Shown: one piece after another, positions 32,060 through 41,467 of the stretch
How positions within the stretch are numbered: the stretch's first letter is position 1
Layout: every line of letters begins with the position of its first letter
Source of the DNA: CBDDEH01 sp965226865
GTDB lineage: Bacteria > Chloroflexota > Dehalococcoidia > Lucifugimonadales > JAGWBF01
Direction of reading: 5' to 3'
NCBI GenBank assembly: GCA_965226865.1
Contig: CBDDEH010000004.1
Span: forward strand, 1,488,001-1,552,000
Length of the DNA: 64,000 nt
The notes under the pieces: generated by a model
Told to the model about the DNA's origin: nothing
Seen by the model: only the letters and a program-made list of their open reading frames with translations
Databases searched by the model: none
Position numbers and translations under genes: made by a program

Positions 32060-32890
32060 GTGGAGTTGGCACGGGAACGGTATGGCATCTCTGAGCGGCG
32101 CGCTTGCCGGGCGCTTGAGCAACCCCAGTCAACACAGAGGTACACTGCAACAGTGGCCGATGATGAGGAGGCCCTGACGATGGCAGTGGTTCGGCTGGCC
32201 AGTCGGTACGGACGGTATGGGTACCGGCGGGTGACTGCCATGCTGCAATGGGAGGGATGGAGAGTGAACCACAAGCGGGTGGAGCGGATCTGGCGACGGG
32301 AAGGACTCAAGGTACCAGCCAAACAGCCCAAACGGGGCCGACTCTGGCTTACTGACGGCTCCTGCGTGCGGCTGAGGCCACAACGACGGAACCACGTCTG
32401 GGCATACGACTTTGTGGCCCTTCGTACCAGTGACGGCAAACCCGTTCGTCTCCTGACAGTGGTGGATGAGTATACCAGGGAGTGTCTGGCCATCCATGTG
32501 GGTCGCTCGTTACGCTCACCCCATGTCATTGAATGCCTGGGGGACCTCATGGTCCAGCGTGGCGTGCCGGAGCACCTCCGCTCGGACAACGGGCCGGAGT
32601 TCACCGCCAGGGCGGTGCGGTTGTGGCTCCAAGGGGTGGGAGTCACAACCCTCTTCATCACACCGGGTAGCCCTTGGGAGAATGGGTATGTTGAGAGCTT
32701 CAACGGCAAGCTTAGGGACGAACTCTTGGACCGGGAGCTCTTCGATACCCTCTGGGAGGTGCAGGTCCTCACCGAGCAGTGGCGCCACGAGTACAACCAC
32801 CAACGCCCCCACAGCGCCCTGGGCTATCGCCCTCCTGCTCCAGAGGCCATCCTCACCTCCTCTGCTCCAAGCGCTATCAGTGTCTCATGA
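32060..32890 (+). CDS. IS3-family transposase OrfB, copy 2
   Basis: A 276-residue protein identical to copy 1 OrfB, with the DDE triad in VWAYDFV, RSDNGPEF and YVESFNGK. GTG 32060 is taken by analogy with copy 1. An upstream start in the same frame (31904) would add residues that are out-of-frame OrfA sequence. Confidence 0.9.
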   Translation: MELARERYGISERRACRALEQPQSTQRYTATVADDEEALTMAVVRLASRYGRYGYRRVTAMLQWEGWRVNHKRVERIWRREGLKVPAKQPKRGRLWLTDGSCVRLRPQRRNHVWAYDFVALRTSDGKPVRLLTVVDEYTRECLAIHVGRSLRSPHVIECLGDLMVQRGVPEHLRSDNGPEFTARAVRLWLQGVGVTTLFITPGSPWENGYVESFNGKLRDELLDRELFDTLWEVQVLTEQWRHEYNHQRPHSALGYRPPAPEAILTSSAPSAISVS

Positions 32891-32918
32891 TTTGCGGTAC
32901 AACTATTGGGGCAGGTCA

Positions 32919-33494
32919 GGTCTGCTTGGCCGTCGTGAGGGCTGTGCTGGTGGTGGCGATGTTCTCGGTGCCTGGGAACCAATTCACGTCTCCCAACTGC
33001 AGGGGTATTTCGAAGGGGTTGGATGGCATCTCGACCCTGGAGAATAGCGGCGCTACCATCGTCTCCAGATTCACGTCCATCCACAGGGCGCCGGCCTCCT
33101 GGGTGGGAACCAGCTCGTCGCCGGTACCGGCGGTGGTGCTGTCCATGGCCGCCTTCAGGTTGGTCTGCCACTCCTCCAGGGTGCCCGGGTTGATGCCGAT
33201 GGGCTGGCGAAGCTGGGCGTTAAGCAGGCTGCGCATGAAGGCCAGGTCCAGCATGTCCAAGCCCTTGTACTTACCGTAGGCCACGCGAGGCCGGTCCATG
33301 CCCGCGTACTGGGCCAGGATGGCCGCCTTCTCGCCCCGCCTCCAGCGCTCATGTATCTCGCGCACCGACGTGGCGACGCGGTCCACCTCCTCTTTGATGG
33401 GAGGGATCTCCTTGTCCATTCGCTGGTCGTAGAACTCCTTGATGGACGCCACCTCACTCTTGATGAGGTCGATTTCCTGGGTACCGATGGTCAT
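32919..33494 (-). pseudogene. HK97-type phage major capsid protein, 3' truncated
   Basis: ATG 33494 lies behind GAGGAGG. The first 60 residues form a coiled-coil delta domain (LIKSEVASIKEFYDQRMDKE). From about 70 it becomes capsid-like (LDLAFMRSLLNAQLRQPIG, ELVPTQEAGALWMDVNLETM, ALFSRVEMPSNPFEIPLQLG, VNWFPGTENI). After about 191 residues IS3 copy 2 cuts the gene, so the E-loop/P-domain end is missing. It follows the prohead protease gene, the standard HK97 order. Confidence 0.75.
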
Positions 33495-33523
33495 ATGTTC
33501 CTCCTCTTATTAAGTTGTCTTGA

Positions 33524-34179
33524 CTATCCCTGTATCGACTTCAGGGCTGCCATGATCTCCTGGAAGTCCCACTGGTCGTTGCCGATGTCGTTGTAGTAAC
33601 CCTGAAGCAGGGACGTATTGCCGGGAGCCTTGCGGAGGGCGCTAGCGTTGGCGGGAACGGGCGCCGCGCTGATCTCCAGAAGCTCCTGCTCCAAGAACCG
33701 GACCCCATCAGTTTGCCGCTGGTGTTTTCACGGCGCATCTCGAACCTGATTGGCTTGAATCCCACCGACACACCCCGTTGATAGCCTGCCTTGTACAGGG
33801 CGGCCACCTCCTGGGCGAAGGGCGTGGGCGCGAAATCGACGCGGGCCATGAGGCTGTGGTCATGGGGCCAGACATTGAGGGCTCTGCCGATGGCCGGGCG
33901 GGTATGGTTGTGGGCCCAGAGGACGACGGGGTTTCGGCGGTAGGAATCCAGCCTCCAACCGTCGACGGCGATGGTGTCGCCGGCCCTGTCAACCTCGTCG
34001 GTGGAGACCACGAAGGTCATGGGCCCCGTGTCGACCTCAGCCTCGGTCGCGATGGCCGGTACATCCTGGACCCACTTCTGGACGCGGGGTGGATCAGTCA
34101 GGCCCCGCCGATAGGATTCCAAGGCTTCGAGCAGCCTGTCTCTCTGCCACTGGTCGATATCTGTCTGCACGCTCGCCAT
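33524..34179 (-). pseudogene. Prohead protease (HK97 family), frameshifted
   Basis: ATG 34179 encodes MTFVVSTDEVDRAGDTIAVD, GWRLDSYRRNPVVLWAHNHT (catalytic His region), ARVDFAPTPFAQEVAALYKA and GVSVGFKPIRFE (catalytic Ser), the hallmarks of Caudovirus prohead serine protease. Around 33700 the frame changes; the other frame gives FLEQELLEISAAPVPANASA, the canonical end motif, and finishes at TAG 33524-33526, 30 bases before the capsid start. One lost or gained base inactivates it. Confidence 0.8.
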
Positions 34180-34207
34180 ATCTTCCTCTCATGACAGGGC
34201 AAAAAGA

Positions 34208-34234
34208 AGGGACGAACCGAAGAGGTTCGTCCCT
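34208..34234 (-). terminator. Intrinsic terminator upstream of the prohead protease gene
   Basis: AGGGACGAACC-N5-GGTTCGTCCCT, followed on the minus strand by TCTTTTT. It would stop minus-strand transcripts 22 bases before the protease start, so it probably ended the gene that once lay upstream. Confidence 0.7.
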
Positions 34235-34423
34235 CTGGCATGCGGTATGCCTTGCCCTGGTTATAAGGTTAGGGAGGGGGTAGCGGTGTGGTCAAGGAGG
34301 TGATGGCAGTCGGCTGTCTTTGGACAGTAGACAGCCTGGCGGTGATGGTTTATGCTTCGTCTGACCCACGGATGAAGGCTTGTTTTCTGTCCAGACAGTG
34401 TTGGTTCCCAGTGTAGCGTTACC

Positions 34424-35641
34424 GTGACCCAAAATACCAAACCGATTAGATCTCAAGAGCCAACCGCGTGGCTCCCCGCCCAAGGAGTTTTCCCGGACAG
34501 TCTGTTGCGGAGAGCAATAGACTCAGGTTGGGTGTCGGCCGGCGACGACGAAATTCCCACCGCCAATATCCAGCCAGCCAGCCTGGACCTTCGACTAGCT
34601 AACGTCGCCTACAGGCTCAAAAGCAGCTTCTTGCCGGGCCGCAGGCCGGTAATGAAAAGCCTAGGCGAGTACCAGCTCGGCCCTCCCATACCCCTTACCG
34701 GAGGGGCCGTGCTGGAAAGGGGTCGTCCCTATCTCATCCCGCTGCTAGAGAGTTTGGAATTACCGCCAGGGGTTAGTGCGAGGGCCAACCCCAAGAGCTC
34801 TATCGGCCGCCTGGACGTCTTTACACGCATAGTGGTGGACAGGAGCCCCGGGTTTGACGAAATCCCAGATGGGTATGCAGGCCCAATGTATCTGGAAGTG
34901 GTTTCTCGCTCGTTTACGATCCAAGTCACCGAGAAGCTGACCCTGAGTCAGCTCAGGCTTGTGTACGGTAATAAAGAGCTGCCCGACGTCGAACTACCGC
35001 GTATACATGCGCGAACTCCTCTACTGTACCAATATAACCTGGAAAGCAAAAAACCTTACCTGGTCGACGAGCTTGTCGTATCAAACGGACTGTTTCTAAC
35101 CGTCGATCTTTCCGGTGCTACCGAGATTGGCTATCGCGCCAAGAAGAATAGCATGCTCCTTGATCTGTCCAAAGTAGGAGAATACCGGATCGAAGACTTT
35201 TGGGAACAGGTGAAATCCGATCAGCGGAGGCGGCTGATCCTGGAACCGGAGGAGTTTTATCTGCTGGTATCTCTAGAAGGGGTGGCTATCCCTCCGGAAT
35301 ACGCGGGAGAGATGACTGCATACGACCCTACCAGCGGCGAACTAAGAACTCACTATGCCGGGTTTTTCGACCCTGGCTTCGGGTTCTCCCAATTGGATGG
35401 AGTTCACGGCAGCAGAGCGGTGTTAGAGGTGCGCGCTCACGATGTTCCCTTTGCTCTCGAGCACGGGCAAAAAATCGCCCGCCTGGAGCTTGAGCCGATG
35501 ATCAAACCGCCCAACAAACCGTACGGGCCTGACATCGGCTCGTCATACCAAAACCAGTCGTTGAAGCTGAGCAAACTGTTTCGAGATCCGGTTCCCAAAA
35601 ACGCTCGGCAAGCGAAACTTATTCCCGACATGATGGAGTAA
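34424..35641 (+). CDS. dcd: 2'-deoxycytidine 5'-triphosphate deaminase
   Basis: A 405-residue double-length dCTP deaminase. The first half has IQPASLDLRLANVAYRLKSS and ARANPKSSIGRLDVFTRIVV (nucleotide and active-site motif SSxxR). The second half repeats the dUTPase-like fold (YLLVSLEGVAIPPEYAGEMT, YDPTSGELRTHYAGFFDPGF). It supplies dUMP precursors for thymidylate. Long forms with two DCD domains of about 370-400 residues are common in bacteria. GTG 34424 is the start used; no strong ribosome-binding site is seen. Stands alone. Confidence 0.88.
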   Translation: MTQNTKPIRSQEPTAWLPAQGVFPDSLLRRAIDSGWVSAGDDEIPTANIQPASLDLRLANVAYRLKSSFLPGRRPVMKSLGEYQLGPPIPLTGGAVLERGRPYLIPLLESLELPPGVSARANPKSSIGRLDVFTRIVVDRSPGFDEIPDGYAGPMYLEVVSRSFTIQVTEKLTLSQLRLVYGNKELPDVELPRIHARTPLLYQYNLESKKPYLVDELVVSNGLFLTVDLSGATEIGYRAKKNSMLLDLSKVGEYRIEDFWEQVKSDQRRRLILEPEEFYLLVSLEGVAIPPEYAGEMTAYDPTSGELRTHYAGFFDPGFGFSQLDGVHGSRAVLEVRAHDVPFALEHGQKIARLELEPMIKPPNKPYGPDIGSSYQNQSLKLSKLFRDPVPKNARQAKLIPDMME

Positions 35642-35733
35642 TCACCATCCCCCCGGGCCCCTTCCTCCAGGAAGGGGGAATTTATAAGTTTGGGGGACAC
35701 CCCTATTAGTGTTGAGCCTGGGCGCCGGGGGCG

Positions 35734-36126
35734 CTAATTCTGGTTGTCGCGTATGCCGAGGGCGAGCTGGATGGTGACGTCCAAGCTGTCTATGGTCCAC
35801 GGCTTGGTGATGTAGTATTCAACCCCATATTTCAAAGCGCCCCGTCTGACCTGTTCCTCCGCGAGGGCGCTTACCATGACAACCAGGATGTTCTTGGTGT
35901 TCCCGTTTTCTTTCAGATGATTCAGGACCTCGTACCCGTCCATTTCCGGCATCATCACGTCGAGTAAGATTAGGCCCGGTGTGGCCTCACCTGATATTTT
36001 CAGTGCTTCAAGACCGCTTTCGGCCGCAAGGGGAACGTGTCCTAAGTCAGAGAGGATATCAGCGAGCAATTCCCTGATCGGCTCTTCATCGTCCACAACC
36101 AGAACCTTTGCCACTTTTCTCACCAC
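35734..36126 (-). CDS. Single-domain response regulator (CheY-like)
   Basis: A 130-residue receiver only: VLVVDDEEPIRELLADIL (acidic pocket), LILLDVMMPEMDGYEVL (phospho-acceptor Asp), VVMVSAL (Ser/Thr switch) and YITKPW (Lys). It lacks an output domain, so it probably acts by protein contact or in a phosphorelay. Divergent to the broken sensor kinase at 36233, and strongly similar to the receiver at 37921, so the two are paralogues flanking the kinase. Confidence 0.88.
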   Translation of the reverse strand: MVRKVAKVLVVDDEEPIRELLADILSDLGHVPLAAESGLEALKISGEATPGLILLDVMMPEMDGYEVLNHLKENGNTKNILVVMVSALAEEQVRRGALKYGVEYYITKPWTIDSLDVTIQLALGIRDNQN

Positions 36127-36232
36127 CCAGAACGTACACGCTCAAATAGAAGGTTGTGCGGTATCTTATAATAAAAATCTGTGGATTGCAATCCCGGATG
36201 TTTCTCACGGAGATTTACACGAGAAAAGCGAC

Positions 36233-37903
36233 ATGGATGATAAGAATGAGACGATAATCGACACGCCCGAAGCGGATGCTACCAAAAGTCTGGAGGGTCA
36301 AACCAGGATCCTACAGGCAATCATCGAGAGCATAGGCGACGGCTTGATCGTCATGGACGAGGAAGGATACCTGATCCATTCCAACCCCGCCGCGAACATT
36401 GTGGTCGGTTTCTCCGGCAAAGATGAAGGCACCGGGAGGATACGGCTTATAAATCCCGTAGAGGGAAATCCCTCCACGGCAACCGGCGGCTTCTATTTGC
36501 CTGATATGAAAACGCCATATCCGAATGTTTAATCTCCCTTGATGAGAGCGGTGCATGGCGAGAGCACGAATGCGGCGGAGATATACTTCTTACCGTCCAA
36601 GTCTACACAAGGTACATGGCTAAGCGTGACAGCAAGACCGGTGGTAGATGAGAGTGGAGCCATACGCGGCGGAGTCGCCGTGTTTCGGGACGTTACTATG
36701 GTTAAGCAGGCCGAGGAAGCCCTCAAGTCATACAACCTGGAGTTGGAAACCCTGCACAGGCTCTCCAGTATCCTGGCGCAACCGGCCAGCTTTGAGGAGA
36801 GGCTGACCGGGATCCTAGAAGAGATTGCAAGAGCCGTAGAGGCCGATGCAGTCAGCCTCAGACAACCGAATGAGGATGGTACCGGCTTAAGGCTGGTTGG
36901 CTCGGTCGGACTAGGTTTGGCCTGGGAATGTCGGCCCGGGCTTATGAGTCGGGAGAAGTTCTCCTGAATAATGACTTTTCCGGAGAACGTGGAGAACTCC
37001 CAACCCCGTCACTGGATACAGGGCAAGCGATCAGGTCAGGCGTTACAGTGCCCGTCAAGTCTTCTGACGCTACTCTGGGTGTAATCACAGTTGTGTCCAG
37101 TAACCCAACCATTTTACGCCGGATAGGGTCGATCTTATTAAAGGGGTCGTTAATGGGATGTGGTCGCTTCTGGACAACGCAAGACTGTATGAGGAGATCG
37201 CCGTCAAAGACGAGCTGGCGAGCCGCCAGAACAACTTTATCAACATCGCGGCGCACGAGCTTCGCACCCCGTTGACGGTTGTGATGGGAACCATCGAAGT
37301 GCTCAAACGAAGGTACGCGGAAGACGACCAGGCCAAACGGAGGCTGGACAAGGCGCACAGGAGCGCCCAGAGGATAGGCTATATGCTGACCGAGCTGTTG
37401 AACACGTCCAGGCTTCAGTCGGGCAAACTATCCGTAAATCCCAGACACATGGAACTCGGCGACCTCGTCAGAGTTAGTCTGGCCGAGGTGGAACAGTTCG
37501 CCGATCAACATGAAATCATTTGTGATATCCAGGAAGACCTGCCCAAGGTGTACGCCGACAGGGACAAGCTGAACACGTCATGATCAATCTGTTGGACAAC
37601 AGCATCAAGTATAGTCCCAATGGAAGCAGGATTCAGGTCTCGGCGAAGCATGACGTCGACCAGGGCAGAGTAGTCGTCGGAGTCAGCGATCAGGGGATTG
37701 GGATCGCACCTGAGGACCAGGAATCCATATTCAGTACGATGTTTCGGGTTGGCAGGCCCGAAACGGAAAGCACGTCCGGGTTCGGGATGGGCCTGTATAT
37801 AGTAAAGGAATTTTTAGGGTTGATGGGCGGCGAGATCTGGGTCGAGAGCCAGCTTGACGAAGGCTCAACCTTTTACTTCTCGGTGCCAACCGGACCGGAA
37901 TAG
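36233..37903 (+). pseudogene. PAS-GAF sensor histidine kinase, multiply broken
   Basis: Reconstructed order: PAS (ILQAIIESIGDGLIVMDEEG) from ATG 36233; in-frame TAA at 36530-36532; second part of PAS (GTWLSVTARPVVDESGAIRG); GAF (LHRLSSILAQPASFEERLTG); frameshift near 36960; frameshift near 37160; HisKA with NNFINIAAHELRTPLTVVMG (phospho-His); frameshift near 37577; HATPase_c (INLLDNSIKYSPNG, DQGIGIAPEDQESI, GFGMGLYIVKEFLGLMGG). Four lesions make it a pseudogene if the sequence is correct. It was probably the partner of the two adjacent receivers. Confidence 0.8.
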
Positions 37904-37920
37904 GCTAATTCCGCCTGTTC

Positions 37921-38298
37921 CTAGTGGCGGTCTTTGATGCCGATAGCTAGCTGGATGGTGACGTCCAGGCTGTCTGCCGTCCAAGGCTTGCTGATGTGGT
38001 GTTTGACCGCGTACTGCTTCGCCGCCTGCTTGACCTCTTTCTCAGACAAGGCGCTCACGATGACGACGGGTATTTCCTTGGTGTCGGGGTTTTCCCTCAG
38101 CTTCTCCACGACCTCGAAGCCGTCCATTTCCGGCATCATTATGTCAAGAAGGATCACGTCCGGCCTCTCTATCTCGCACATCTTCAGTGCCACCAGCCCA
38201 CTCTTGGCCTGAAGCACCATGTAGTCGCGGTTCAGAAGCGCGTTCGCTATGGACCGCCTGACTATCTCTTCGTCGTCAATCACCAATACCTTGATCAT
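37921..38298 (-). CDS. Single-domain response regulator (CheY-like)
   Basis: A 125-residue receiver: VLVIDDEEIVRRSIANALL, VILLDIMMPEMDGFEVV, VVIVSAL, HISKPW. About half of its positions match the receiver at 35734, including the shared end TADSLDVTIQLAIGI. No output domain. It converges on the broken kinase gene (18 bases apart), and the TPR lipoprotein gene lies upstream on the same strand. Confidence 0.88.
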   Translation of the reverse strand: MIKVLVIDDEEIVRRSIANALLNRDYMVLQAKSGLVALKMCEIERPDVILLDIMMPEMDGFEVVEKLRENPDTKEIPVVIVSALSEKEVKQAAKQYAVKHHISKPWTADSLDVTIQLAIGIKDRH

Positions 38299-38327
38299 TC
38301 AATACTCCTTATCGGCTCCAAGGGGTA

Positions 38328-39062
38328 CTATCGGCCGTTCCGCAGCTTGGCCAGCTCAGAGGTGAGAAAGTCGCCGTCGAAACCCAGCTCGACGGCCCGC
38401 TGGGCGTTGTGCCTGGCTTCATCGTCCCTGCCCAGCAATGTGTTGGCTACGGCCAGGTTCACGTAGGCTTCGACCAGCTCGGCGTCGATACGAAGGGCCT
38501 CGTCGAAGTCCTGGATAGCCCTGTCGTGCCGGCCCAGATAGATATAAACGCCGCCCCGGTTGCTGTAGGCCAGGGCGTATTCGGGGTCCAGCCTTATTGC
38601 CTCGTCGAAGGCCTCGATGGCGTTGTTGGTCTGGCCTTGCTTGAAGAAGACGCCGCCCCGGTTGTTGTGAGCCAAGGGGTAGCTGGGATCCAGGCGAATA
38701 GCTTCGTCCACGTCCTGCATGGCCTTGTCCAGATCGCCCAGGTTGATAAATGCGCCGCCGCGATCACTGTATGCCTCGACGTACTGGGGGTTCAGTCGAA
38801 TGGCCTCGTCGTAGTCTTGAATGGCCCGTGTGTACTGGCCCAGATCGTCGTAGGCCAGACCTCGCTAGAAGTAGGCCTGTGGCCGAGAGGAGTCATCCTG
38901 GATGGCAAGGTCGAACTCGGCGATGGCCTCCTCAAAGCGCTCCTCCTCTTGCAGCTTCAAGCCGTTGCTCAAGTGGTCCGCATCCGCGGTCTGGCTGCCA
39001 CCACAGGCGATAAGGCCAATACTCAGCCCTGCCAGGAATAGCCCAAATATCAAAGGTCTCAT
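38328..39062 (-). pseudogene. TPR lipoprotein with in-frame TAG
   Basis: One continuous 245-codon frame broken only by TAG at 38865-38867 (codon 66). Signal peptide with lipobox GLIAC, then about six TPR repeats of 34 residues (LKLQEEERFEEAIAEFDLAI; GLAYDDLGQYTRAIQDYDEA; GGVFFKQGQTNNAIEAFDEA; GGVYIYLGRHDRAIQDFDEA). The TAG lies inside a repeat (QAYF-stop-RGLAYDD) where Asn, Gln or Lys is usual. As written only the lipoprotein N-terminus is made, unless the TAG is read through. Otherwise similar to the gene at 3217. Confidence 0.75.
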
Positions 39063-39190
39063 GTGTCAAATGCCCGGTCACTGCGTGAGGAGGAAGGCAG
39101 TGGCCTTATTTACTGAAGTTACAGTATACATTAGAAAACAGTGTGAAGAAAGTGTAAAAGGGCGCCCTCCCCCCTGGAAAGAATCTACCC

Positions 39191-39269
39191 CCGCTCACCC
39201 AGATCCGCCTGAGGCGGACGAAGGGTGAGTGCATGACCGCTCTGGTTCGACTGGCTCACCATGAGCGGG
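39191..39269. repeat. Dispersed repeat, variant member
   Basis: CCGCTCACCCAGATCCGCCT...GGTTCGACTGGCTCACCATGAGCGGG matches the 6711 member at both ends with a different middle (a GCCTGAGGC palindrome). Confidence 0.55.
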
Positions 39270-39373
39270 AACTAAGCGCTGTCCACCGCCCGCAGAAGGT
39301 CTGATCATGAGCGGGCCTGGGCTGTTCTCCACGCAAAGAAGGACCACCTTGAGTGGAATGCAGGCATTCGACC

Positions 39374-39402
39374 CTGCTCACACCGAGCTGGACGAAGGGT
39401 GA
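39374..39402. repeat. Dispersed repeat, half unit
   Basis: CTGCTCACACCGAGCTGGAC-GAAGGGTGAG is a degenerate half of the same family. Confidence 0.4.
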
Positions 39403-39538
39403 GCCCCCTCCTCATTGCTAAAGCAGGAGGAGTAAAAAGAGATACAGGTCACAAAACGAGGCTTGGGGAGAATACGGTATGAGGTGGGTTTGAGATGGGG
39501 ACGCCGGAAAAGCGAGCTTTTCTGAGGAGCCGGAGGAA

Positions 39539-40207
39539 CTAGGAGGGTTCGCTGGTGTCCCAGTCGGGCAGGGCATGGTAGCCCTCGACCGGGATCTCGG
39601 AAACGATCGGCACGCCTTGGGCCCGCTTCAGCCTCTGGATGTTGTACAGATGGGTGATGTGCTCGAAGTACCTGTGCCGGAAAGTGGCTTCCATGGTAAT
39701 GGCGATCTGGCTGGGGTCGTCTGGAACTGGAATGATGCCGCTGGGATGGGCCGGGGCGATCTGCTTCCACCAGTCGGTGTTCTCTCTGGTAATCCGCCTG
39801 GTACGCAGCCCGCCTACGGTTTCACTCTCCAGGACGTACTGGGCGAGATTGAGGCCCATTCGGAACATCTCCATGATGTCGTCGGTCGACCAGTACTCGT
39901 CACCGTCCAGCCGCCGCCAGCTATAGGGTGAAGTCCCCAGGTCCACGTCATGTTCGAGGGCGTAGTATCCATGGGGAAAGAGCTGCTCGCCCCATATATC
40001 GAGGAACCATCGGAAGTTTCCCGCCGCCACATGCTGAAGATTGCGCTTGATACTCCACTTGCCCCACTCCCACTGGTCGGACGTGAAATCCATATTGGAG
40101 CGGGACAGGCCTTTGATCTCGTTGGAGGTCATCTCCAACAGGTCGAACTTGAACTGAGGGAACAGTATGGAGCCGGCGGTATCGATGGGTACCTGGGATT
40201 GGGGCAT
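39539..40207 (-). CDS. DinB-superfamily-like protein
   Basis: A 222-residue helical protein starting at ATG 40207 (AGGAG seven bases upstream). GLSRSNMDFTSDQWEWGKWS then IKRNLQHVAAGNFRWFLDIW, and late HRYFEHITHLYNIQRLKR, give the spaced His residues and four-helix layout of DinB/YfiT metal-binding proteins. Such proteins are often thiol-dependent transferases or isomerases. A related superfamily member lies at 40536. No closer function can be given. Confidence 0.5.
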   Translation of the reverse strand: MPQSQVPIDTAGSILFPQFKFDLLEMTSNEIKGLSRSNMDFTSDQWEWGKWSIKRNLQHVAAGNFRWFLDIWGEQLFPHGYYALEHDVDLGTSPYSWRRLDGDEYWSTDDIMEMFRMGLNLAQYVLESETVGGLRTRRITRENTDWWKQIAPAHPSGIIPVPDDPSQIAITMEATFRHRYFEHITHLYNIQRLKRAQGVPIVSEIPVEGYHALPDWDTSEPS

Positions 40208-40535
40208 GAGCACTCTCCTGCAACCGACAATCGATTCCTATGCTAACAGCTTGTAGATAGACGCGCAAATTAGTCTACCCCTATCTCACCCCTGTGTTCT
40301 CCCCATACGAGCACGAGTAGAAGCAGAACATCGGATAGGGTACTCTTACACAATCCGAGCCCCAGTGTGGTGTCCCCGAAGTTCGCTGCCGATGTCATTG
40401 CGAGGCCCGATGATGGAGGGCCGTGGTAATCTACCGGCGAGGTCAACCCCCACCTTCAGATTGCTTCGTCGGCTGCCGCCTCCTCGCAAAGACAGTTCGT
40501 AAACGTTTTGCAGGGACGGGACACTAGCCACGTGG
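40208..40535. other. Intergenic region with a dispersed repeat
   Basis: No gene supported. It contains the repeat at 40393-40494. Confidence 0.5.
40393..40494. repeat. GTCATTGCGAGG-type dispersed repeat
   Basis: Begins TGTCATTGCGAGGCCCGATG and ends CCTCCTCGCAAAGACAG, imperfect inverted ends of the common GTCATTGCGAG...CTCGCAATGAC repeat, with CAGATTGCTTCGTCGG inside. Confidence 0.55.
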
Positions 40536-41096
40536 CTATGCTTGGCGGCCTAGGGCGCCAAGGAGCTTGGTCTGGGTATCTGAATCCGCCGAAACGGTGA
40601 CCTCGGGTCCGAAGGCGCCGCCGTGGCGCATGTTGTCCGCCTGGGGACCGAATACGGCATAGCATGCCTCTACCAGGCTGGGGTCAAGCTTTGTGTCCTG
40701 GCCCGTGGCCTTGGCCAGGTCCCAGCCGTGGATCAGGGCGTCCATGAAGACGGCCATCATAAAATGGCTCCCTGGCATCTCTCCTACAGGGGTCTGGACC
40801 GTTTTTTCCAGCGTGCCCGGTGTCCTAGCCACGTCTAGCACCTTGGCGGTACCTTTATCGTATATTTCGACGCTGCCCGAACCTAGTTGGAGCTCTGTCG
40901 GCGGAACTCCTGACATAGCAGAAATGGCGAACCCAGTGCCACCTGCAAGATGGTCTGTTAGGGCCTGGACGTTCCACTCGGAGCAGGGAGTGGAGTCGTT
41001 AAGCTGGTCGGCCCGTGTACCGGCGATGATCTTTTTGGTGTTCTGGGCTGCGGCTTGGTACAGGTCGACCGGGTTGGGCATTTGCTGTGTGGACAT
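40536..41096 (-). CDS. TIGR03086-type DinB-fold metal-binding protein
   Basis: A 186-residue protein starting at ATG 41096 behind GGAGG. NDSTPCSEWNVQALTDHLAG is the typical opening of the mycothiol-dependent maleylpyruvate isomerase-like/TIGR03086 group, with metal-binding His in TDHL and in DALIHGWDLAKATGQ. It ends with a DSDTQTKLLGALGR tail common in this group. Probably a small-thiol-dependent enzyme of unknown substrate. A second DinB-like gene lies downstream. Confidence 0.75.
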   Translation of the reverse strand: MSTQQMPNPVDLYQAAAQNTKKIIAGTRADQLNDSTPCSEWNVQALTDHLAGGTGFAISAMSGVPPTELQLGSGSVEIYDKGTAKVLDVARTPGTLEKTVQTPVGEMPGSHFMMAVFMDALIHGWDLAKATGQDTKLDPSLVEACYAVFGPQADNMRHGGAFGPEVTVSADSDTQTKLLGALGRQA

Positions 41097-41467
41097 TTGT
41101 GGATCCTCCATTCAAAATCTAGCGATATATCATTTTAAGGGCAAGTGGACTCTCGACGCAAATTAGCGTTATCGATCGCTCGCCCTCCTTCGTCCTTCCT
41201 CTGGAAGGATCAGGACAGTACTTCGACAAGCTCACGATAAGCGGGACAGGTGGGGTGGCCTCCAGCCTAACTAATGCCGGCCTGCTCCTGCCGGCCACCC
41301 CCCCCCCCCCCCGCTCCCAGGAGAGGGGGACCGAGGGGGTGAGGGTTTAATCACCTCCCGACACGCTGACGATAAGCTGGGGCTGGCTGTGGTGGCCAGC
41401 GGACTACCCGATGCACATCCTGGAGCAGGTAGCAAGTTGCCCTGCACCCATGCTGCAGTAATCGCAT
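41097..41467. other. Intergenic region with poly-C tract and repeat fragment
   Basis: About 41221-41248 is a fragment of the dispersed repeat (CTTCGACAAGCTCACGATAA). A run of 15 C occupies 41298-41312. No gene is supported. Confidence 0.5.

Larger units (their letters stand above)
31691..32918 (+). mobile_element. IS3-family element (IS407-like), copy 2
   Basis: A 1,228-base element, nearly identical to copy 1 (22234-23462) at a constant offset of 9,457 bases. It starts TGACCTGCCCCCC and ends GGGGCAGGTCA (one G fewer than copy 1). It lies between the truncated glycosylase gene and the truncated capsid gene, so it marks a rearrangement junction rather than a simple insertion. Confidence 0.9.
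39063..39538. other. Repeat-rich region without a gene
   Basis: Holds two or three members of the dispersed TTCGAC/CTCACC repeat family (39191-39269, about 39274-39322, 39374-39402) and a short AT-rich stretch upstream of the TPR lipoprotein gene. No coding region is supported. Confidence 0.55.
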
